This document shows, in pieces, positions 7,133 to 10,624 of a DNA stretch of 10,624 nt. Numbering within the stretch: the stretch's first letter is position 1; each line of letters begins with the position of its first letter. Origin of the DNA: JBEEMU01 sp043778315 (lineage in GTDB: Bacteria; Bacteroidota; Bacteroidia; Chitinophagales; Saprospiraceae); the NCBI GenBank assembly GCA_043778315.1, contig JAYWGJ010000020.1, positions 1-10,624 of the forward strand. The letters run 5' to 3'. The notes beneath the pieces were generated by a model. The model was not told where the DNA came from and did not search any database. It worked only from the letters and a program-made list of their open reading frames with translations. Position numbers and translations under genes: made by a program.

Positions 7133-8389
7133 ATGAAAAGTATTTTTCAAAAAGCACTGGTTAGCTTCGCGCTAATAAGCGCGACCGCGCCGCTCGGTTT
7201 GGCACAACAAGCCTGCAAAACAAATTCTGCGGGAGTGCGCACTACCGTCGACGGCTTGCCGTGCGTAAACACTATCGTTACCTCTTTGCCGTTTTTGCGC
7301 ATCGTACCCGATGCGCGCAGTGGCGCGATGGGCGATGTAGGTTTGGCGATTGCACCCGACGCGAACACCATGCACTTCAACGCTTCTAAGCTGGCATTCG
7401 CCGAAAAAGATATGGGGCTTTCGGCTACCTATACGCCTTGGCTGCGCGCCTTAGGCTTAAACGATGTGTATTTGGCTTACCTGAGCGGCTACAAAAATAT
7501 AGATAAACGACAGACGATTGGCGTGAGCCTGCGCTATTTTTCATTAGGTAGAATAGACTTCACCGACGATGCGGGTACTGGTACAGGCTTCGACAACCCG
7601 AACGAACTGGAACTGAACGTAGCCTATGCGCGTAAGTTCAGCCCTAACTTTTCGGGCGCGCTGTCCCTCAAATACATCTACTCGCGGCTCGCGGGCGTAG
7701 GTCAGCGCGTAGGCGCAAACGGTCCCGAAATTCGTCCCGTGAACGCCGTAGCCGCCGACCTCTCCTTTACTTATCGTAAAGCGATAAAAATATCCGACCA
7801 AAAAGCCAATATTTGCATAGGCAGCGCGATAACGAATATTGGTCCGAAGGTGTCTTATACGGGTACATCGACCGATAGGGCGGATTTTGTACCTACTAAC
7901 TTGGGTATAGGTGTGGCTTTGGGCGTAGATTTAGACGAGTTTAATAGTATTACTGTTGCCGTAGATGCCAATAAATTATTGGTGCCTACACCAAAAAGAT
8001 TAGGCGATAAGGACTACGACTTGGTAGATGGTGTACCTGGTTACAAACGCCTATCGCCGATACAGGGTATGATAACTTCGTTTAGCGATGCGCCTGGTGG
8101 CTTCTCGGAGGAAATGAAGGAAATCAACTACTCCGTAGGTTTGGAATACTGGTACGATAAGCAGTTTGCGGTACGCGCAGGCTACTACTCGGAAGACGTG
8201 ACTAAGGGCAATCGTCAGTTTCTGACCGCAGGTTTGGGCTTGAAATACAATATTTTTGGCTTGAACTTCTCGTACTTAGTGCCTACTTCTACAGTGCGTA
8301 ACCCGTTGGATAATACGCTCCGCTTTTCGCTATTGTTCGATTTGGGCGCGTTCCGCGAGCCAGACGAAGGCGGCAAAAAGAAAAAGTAA
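7133..8389 (+). CDS. porV: Type IX secretion outer-membrane protein PorV
   Basis: PorV (also called LptO/LapC-like) is a FadL-family outer-membrane barrel that collects type IX secretion cargo from the translocon and, with the sortase PorU, delivers it to the cell-surface attachment complex. The protein has 418 residues, near the family's usual size. It has a signal peptide at ~1-25 (ending APLGLAQ), a short linker with two cysteines (about 28 and 44) that might form a disulfide, and then the family signature FLRIVPDARSGAMGDVGLA followed by PDANTMHFNASKLAF. Also visible are YTPWLRAL, the barrel strands TIGVSLRYFSLGRIDFTD and GALSLKYIYSRLAG, and near the end LEYWYDKQFAVRAGYYSED, FLTAGLGLKYN, GLNFSYLVP and LRFSLLFDLGAF. 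A lysine-rich tail (GGKKKK) ends it. porU, often the neighbour in other genomes, is absent here; the gene appears monocistronic, with its own terminator. The ATG starts the signal peptide and is preceded by an A/T-rich leader. Confidence 0.92.
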   Translation: MKSIFQKALVSFALISATAPLGLAQQACKTNSAGVRTTVDGLPCVNTIVTSLPFLRIVPDARSGAMGDVGLAIAPDANTMHFNASKLAFAEKDMGLSATYTPWLRALGLNDVYLAYLSGYKNIDKRQTIGVSLRYFSLGRIDFTDDAGTGTGFDNPNELELNVAYARKFSPNFSGALSLKYIYSRLAGVGQRVGANGPEIRPVNAVAADLSFTYRKAIKISDQKANICIGSAITNIGPKVSYTGTSTDRADFVPTNLGIGVALGVDLDEFNSITVAVDANKLLVPTPKRLGDKDYDLVDGVPGYKRLSPIQGMITSFSDAPGGFSEEMKEINYSVGLEYWYDKQFAVRAGYYSEDVTKGNRQFLTAGLGLKYNIFGLNFSYLVPTSTVRNPLDNTLRFSLLFDLGAFREPDEGGKKKK

Positions 8390-8409
8390 GCCAAGTATAA
8401 TATCTATCC

Positions 8410-8452
8410 AAAAAAGCAAAAGACCACACATAAAGGTCTTTTGCTTTTTTTG
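8410..8452 (+). terminator. Rho-independent terminator of porV
   Basis: AAAAAAGCAAAAGACC (8410-8425) pairs without mismatch with GGTCTTTTGCTTTTTT (8435-8450) around a 9-nt loop; the T run continues to 8451. It lies 20 bp after the porV stop. The A-rich 5' arm makes it likely to work in both directions. Confidence 0.95.
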
Positions 8453-8455
8453 TTA

Positions 8456-8463
8456 TACCTTTG
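8456..8463 (+). promoter_or_regulatory. TAnnTTTG box after the porV terminator
   Basis: TACCTTTG fits the Bacteroidota -7 consensus exactly. TTTG at 8440-8443 is upstream, but at 12 nt rather than 19-21. If active, it would transcribe the heptamer repeat cluster as a ~230-nt leader of the small membrane protein gene at 8699. Confidence 0.35.
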
Positions 8464-8468
8464 TGTTT

Positions 8469-8690
8469 GGAAGCTATAAGCTAAAAACTATAAGCTATAA
8501 ACTATAAGCTATAAGCTTTGACCGTCGCGAAGGTCAAAAAGTTTTTAGCTTTTTTAGTTTACAGCTTACAGCTTATGGTAAAAATACACCTCGCGAGCAT
8601 CAGCTTATTGCTTACAGTTCATAGTTTTTAGTAAAATACACCTCGCGAGCATCAGCTTATTGCTTACAGTTCAAAGTTCACCGTTTAAAG
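8469..8690. repeat. Heptamer repeat cluster in both orientations
   Basis: 8469-8517 is seven head-to-tail 7-mers with consensus ATAAGCT (GGAAGCT, ATAAGCT, AAAAACT, ATAAGCT, ATAAACT, ATAAGCT, ATAAGCT). A spacer follows in which TTTGACC (8517-8523) and GGTCAAA (8532-8538) form a hairpin around TCGCGA (8525-8530). Heptamers in inverse orientation then run from 8540 to 8576 (AGTTTTT, AGCTTTT plus two T, AGTTTAC, AGCTTAC, AGCTTAT). Two more inverse blocks, 8602-8629 (AGCTTAT, TGCTTAC, AGTTCAT, AGTTTTT) and from 8654 (AGCTTAT, TGCTTAC, AGTTCAA, AGTTCAC), follow spacers that carry CTCGCGAG. The cluster fills the gap between the porV terminator and the next gene and codes for nothing evident. Confidence 0.85.
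8581..8673. repeat. 41-bp exact direct repeat, two copies 52 bp apart
   Basis: Positions 8581-8621 and 8633-8673 are identical: both begin AAAATACACCTCGCGAG and end GCTTACAGTTCA. Each holds the 8-bp palindrome CTCGCGAG (8590-8597 and 8642-8649) and three inverse heptamers. The 11 bp between are a further heptamer plus a short A/T stretch. The identity suggests a recent tandem duplication by slippage or unequal recombination. Confidence 0.92.
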
Positions 8691-8698
8691 TCAAAAAA

Positions 8699-9160
8699 AT
8701 GAAAACCATACACATCTCCACCGACCTCACTTTATTGTACAAATACTTATTGCCTGCGATGTTTTTTGCGGTCAATATTCCGTTTCTACTTTTCTTTTTT
8801 ATTAATTCGTCCGACGGGTATTTCGGCGCGTTTCCGTTGTGGATACTGCGGTTCGGTATATTGAGTTTGCTGCTTTTTGCAGGTTTGTTATTTTACAAAA
8901 CGACCTATCAGCTACACCGTGTAGAGATGGACAACGAGCATATTTATATCAGCGACTATTTTACCATCATGCGCTACCCGTTTGCGAGCGTAGAAAAAAT
9001 AACGGAGCAACATTTTCTTATTTTCACTATCGTAAAAGTGGTGTTGGTGGATAAAGGAAAATTCGGCAAGTCGAGTACGTTTGTGGCAGGCTCTAATTAT
9101 TTTGAGGTTTTGGAGGAGTTTCCCGAGTTTAAAGCGTTGGTAGAAGCGGAAAAAGACTGA
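8699..9160 (+). CDS. Small membrane protein of unknown function, two helices plus PH-like tail
   Basis: A 153-residue protein whose family I cannot name. It has a short polar N-terminus (MKTIHISTDLTL), a first hydrophobic helix at ~14-35 (LLPAMFFAVNIPFLLFFFI), a short loop with SSDGYFGAFP, and a second helix at ~46-66 (ILRFGILSLLLFAGLLFY). A soluble domain of ~85 residues follows, beginning TTYQLHRVEMDNEHIYISDYF and continuing with SVEKITEQHFLIFTIVKVVLVDKG. The pattern of two membrane helices followed by a beta-rich domain with an 'is expressed as ... dyf' strand pair is like small bacterial PH-domain membrane proteins, but this is a fold guess. The start is ATG 8699; an alternative TTG at 8660 lies inside the 41-bp repeat and adds 13 residues of repeat-derived sequence, so it was rejected. 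The gene stands alone between two repeat blocks. No partner suggests a role. Confidence 0.75.
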   Translation: MKTIHISTDLTLLYKYLLPAMFFAVNIPFLLFFFINSSDGYFGAFPLWILRFGILSLLLFAGLLFYKTTYQLHRVEMDNEHIYISDYFTIMRYPFASVEKITEQHFLIFTIVKVVLVDKGKFGKSSTFVAGSNYFEVLEEFPEFKALVEAEKD

Positions 9161-9178
9161 TGTTTTGAAAAAATAACC

Positions 9179-9186
9179 TAACTTTG
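9179..9186 (+). promoter_or_regulatory. TAnnTTTG box upstream of palindromic copy 2
   Basis: TAACTTTG fits the -7 consensus exactly. TTTG at 9164-9167 is only 11 nt upstream, so the -33 element is not convincing. No good gene follows; the next features are the palindromic copy at 9225 and the smc fragment. Confidence 0.3.
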
Positions 9187-9224
9187 TATTCATTTTGTTT
9201 TTTTTAAATGTAGGTTTAAGATTA

Positions 9225-9318
9225 GGCGTGGTTATCGGGAACGCCGAAAAATAGTTAAAACGTAGCTGCTACCCTCCTAATGGAGAGGTCGGCGCAATGC
9301 TACTAGGCTAAGGATTTA
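9225..9318. repeat. Diverged copy 2 of the palindromic element
   Basis: Aligns with 6874-6962. Shared stretches include TTATCGGGA (9232-9240), AAAAATAGTTAAA, CGTAGC-n-GCTACCCTCCT (9261-9279) and GGAG-n-GG. Beyond the centre, the right half is only weakly alike (GCTACTAGGCTAAGGATTT against GCTCGTAGGGTTAAGCTATTT). The arm around TTATCGGGA is differently paired here: GGCGT (9225-9229) with ACGCC (9241-9245), while GCCGA (9243-9247) can pair with TCGGC (9289-9293). The outer inverted ends ACGACATT of copy 1 are not recognisable. I read it as an older or decayed copy. Confidence 0.65.
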
Positions 9319-9622
9319 GAGGTTTTCCAGGTCTTTTAAAATTAGTTTGCATGGTTAAATTTCGGTTTTTTGATTTTGACTTTTTGCGTGGTAGTGGTTT
9401 TGTGTCGAGCCTTACTGGTATTCGTTCTTGCGTAAATATTTTGATGATTTGTTGTATAATAATTTGTGGCTTTTCGGTTAAAAATAAAGGAATAATTTAA
9501 TGCTTAAAGATACCCGTTGCCACGCTAATATTGACCTTATATGAGTATTTACATTTCGTAGTTTCTCTATTTACAGCTGCTTGCGCTTCATTGATAAATA
9601 ACTATTGGAAATTGTGCATCAG
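9319..9622. other. AT-rich stretch without a convincing gene
   Basis: About 300 bp between palindromic copy 2 and the smc fragment. The longest plus-strand frame with an ATG is 9351-9500 (49 codons, with a hydrophobic run ILMICCIIICGF near its end); a 14-codon frame beginning ATG overlaps its stop at 9500. Neither has a recognisable motif or leader. I find no remains of the upstream smc coding sequence (no LSGGE-like signature) in the plus-strand frames I read near the junction. Confidence 0.45.
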
Positions 9623-9640
9623 TAAGGTAGCATATATGTC

Positions 9641-9871
9641 TTGCTAAAACCCGCGCCGTTTTGTATTTTCGACGAGGTAGATGCGCCCTTAGACGACGCG
9701 AACATCGATAAATTTAATAATATCATCAAAGAATTTTCGCAAAACTCGCAGTTTATCATCGTCACGCACAACAAACAAACGATGGCTTCGGTCGACGTGA
9801 TTTACGGCGTGAGCATGGTAGAGCAAGGCGTGAGCCGCGTGTTGCCCGTAGATTTTAGGAGCTTGAATTAA
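9641..9871 (+). pseudogene. smc: C-terminal fragment of chromosome-partition protein SMC
   Basis: SMC is a ~1,170-1,200-residue condensin ATPase that shapes and separates chromosomes. Only its last ~76 residues are here: LLKPAPFCIFDEVDAPLDDAN with the Walker B motif and its Asp-Glu pair, then the D-loop, FIIVTHNKQTM with the H-loop His, and the family ending VIYGVSMVEQGVSRVLPVDF. Walker A, the hinge, the coiled coils and the LSGGE signature are absent. In frame upstream there are a few unrelated codons and then a stop at 9623-9625, so homology breaks sharply at about 9635-9641. The fragment itself has no stop or frameshift and keeps the GC-rich codon use of neighbouring genes, which suggests that the break is recent. 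It cannot be an active ATPase. A TTG at 9641 is the only local start and probably has no meaning. An intact smc is expected elsewhere. An assembly join could look the same. Confidence 0.85.
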
Positions 9872-9885
9872 GGTGGAGTGATTGT

Positions 9886-9925
9886 AAAAATAAAATAAAT
9901 TTACTAAGCGGAATAAATTACCGCT
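9886..9925 (-). terminator. Weak candidate terminator of acs
   Basis: Read on the minus strand just after the acs stop, AGCGG (9925-9921) can pair with CCGCT (9911-9907) around a 9-nt A/T loop. An A/T-rich stretch with several T runs follows down to about 9886. The stem is only 5 bp and the T run is not adjacent, so this is a weak call. Confidence 0.22.
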
Positions 9926-9927
9926 AC

Positions 9928-10624
9928 TTACAACGCGCCATTTTTGATTTCCTCGACCACCGCAGGGTCTAAAAGGGTCGTCGTATCGCCTAAGTTGTCG
10001 GTTTCGCCTTCGGCAACTTTGCGCAAAATGCGGCGCATGATTTTGCCGCTCCGCGTTTTGGGTAGTCCGCTTACTAGTTGTATTTTGTCGGGGCGCGCTA
10101 CCGCGCCTATAGCTTGTACGCAGGTAGCGATAATCGCTTGTCGCACCGCGTCGGCTTCGGCGGCAGTAGGTGTTTTGTGACAAATCACATAAGCATAAAT
10201 GCCTTGTCCTTTGATGTCGTGCGGGTAGCCGACAACGGCACTTTCTACTACTAACGGACATTCGTTGATGGCGTTTTCTATTTCGGCTGTGCCGAATCGA
10301 TGTCCTGACACGTTGATAACATCATCGACTCTGCCGATGATTCGATACAAACCGTCCTCGTCGCGGCGCGCACCATCGCCCGTAAAATAATAGCCTTTGT
10401 AAGTATCAAAATAATTGATGCGGCAGCGTTCGTGGTCGCCGTAAGTGGTACGGATAATGCTGGGCCAAGGAAATTTGATACACAAATAGCCCTCCACATC
10501 GTTGCCCCAAAGCTCTTTGCCGTCGCCGTCCAAAAGCACTAATTGTACGCCTGGGAGCGGCTGTCCTGCGTGTGCGGGCTTCAGCCGCGAGATGCCCGCG
10601 AGTGCCGAAATCATGATACCGCCC
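9928..10624 (-). CDS. acsA: Acetyl-coenzyme A synthetase, C-terminal part (5' end outside window)
   Basis: AMP-forming acetyl-CoA synthetase activates acetate with ATP and CoA to acetyl-CoA via acetyl-AMP in the cytoplasm. About 231 codons of a usual ~650 are present, and the frame is open to the right edge. The visible part starts with GGIMIS, part of the TETGG-region motif of the family, then YFTGDGARRDEDGLYRIIGRVDDV with the adenylate-binding Asp and the hinge, NVSGHRFGTAEIE, and near the end GLPKTRSGKIMRRILRK. The lysine in SGK (codon at 10044-10042) is the residue needed for adenylation and, in characterised Acs enzymes, silenced by reversible acetylation. It ends LLDPAVVEEIKNGAL. The ATG at 10614 is internal and not the start. 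It converges on the smc fragment, with 56 bp between the two stops. Confidence 0.95.
   Translation of the reverse strand, partial: GGIMISALAGISRLKPAHAGQPLPGVQLVLLDGDGKELWGNDVEGYLCIKFPWPSIIRTTYGDHERCRINYFDTYKGYYFTGDGARRDEDGLYRIIGRVDDVINVSGHRFGTAEIENAINECPLVVESAVVGYPHDIKGQGIYAYVICHKTPTAAEADAVRQAIIATCVQAIGAVARPDKIQLVSGLPKTRSGKIMRRILRKVAEGETDNLGDTTTLLDPAVVEEIKNGAL

Noticed and set aside
8469..8690. CRISPR array
   Set aside because: Repeats are 7 bp or a single 41-bp pair, spacers are themselves alike, and there are no cas genes.
8660..8698. TTG start extending the small membrane protein by 13 residues
   Set aside because: The extension is encoded by the 41-bp repeat and the A-rich leader; ATG 8699 begins a normal membrane protein N-terminus.
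9351..9500. 49-codon frame with a hydrophobic run, stop overlapping a following ATG
   Set aside because: Interesting as a possible small membrane peptide, but no homology, no leader signal and A/T-rich context; likely chance.
9689..10261. 190-codon minus-strand frame across the smc fragment and acs
   Set aside because: It is a shadow of both genes: antisense to smc and in a wrong frame of acs.

Overview
The window looks like chromosomal DNA of a Bacteroidota bacterium. Four lines of evidence point there: a Rho factor with a very long charged and Gln-rich N-terminal insertion, a PorV-type outer-membrane protein of the type IX secretion system, outer-membrane beta-barrel proteins of Bacteroidota type, and start codons preceded by AT-rich leaders without Shine-Dalgarno sequences. 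Several intergenic stretches also carry TAnnTTTG boxes, the -7 motif of this phylum. No genus can be assigned from the sequence.

Layout: (1) 1-1872, minus strand: rho, lacking its last ~75-80 codons beyond the left edge. (2) 1873-2319: divergent intergenic region with a candidate rho promoter. (3) 2320-4765, plus: rfbD-like dTDP-4-dehydrorhamnose reductase followed 19 bp later by a polytopic GT-C-type membrane glycosyltransferase; together these suggest envelope polysaccharide work. (4) 4806-6700, plus: two secreted outer-membrane beta-barrel proteins, the first with a TTG start and the second with codon use of a highly expressed gene, ending in a clear terminator. (5) 6861-6992: a long imperfect palindrome. 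(6) 7133-8389, plus: porV, with a strong terminator. (7) 8469-8690: a cluster of heptamer repeats in both orientations with TCGCGA-core spacers and a 41-bp exact duplication. (8) 8699-9160, plus: small two-helix membrane protein of unknown function. (9) 9225-9318: a diverged second copy of the palindromic element, then ~300 bp without a convincing gene. (10) 9641-9871, plus: an in-frame C-terminal fragment of SMC without the rest of the gene. (11) 9928-10624, minus: C-terminal part of acetyl-CoA synthetase, running off the right edge.

The genes are mostly unrelated housekeeping and envelope genes. The shared theme of the middle is the outer membrane (two beta-barrels and PorV). I see no phage, CRISPR, toxin-antitoxin or defence locus. 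The parts least explained are the non-coding ones: two related palindromic elements, the heptamer array, and the broken smc end lying close to one of the palindromic copies.
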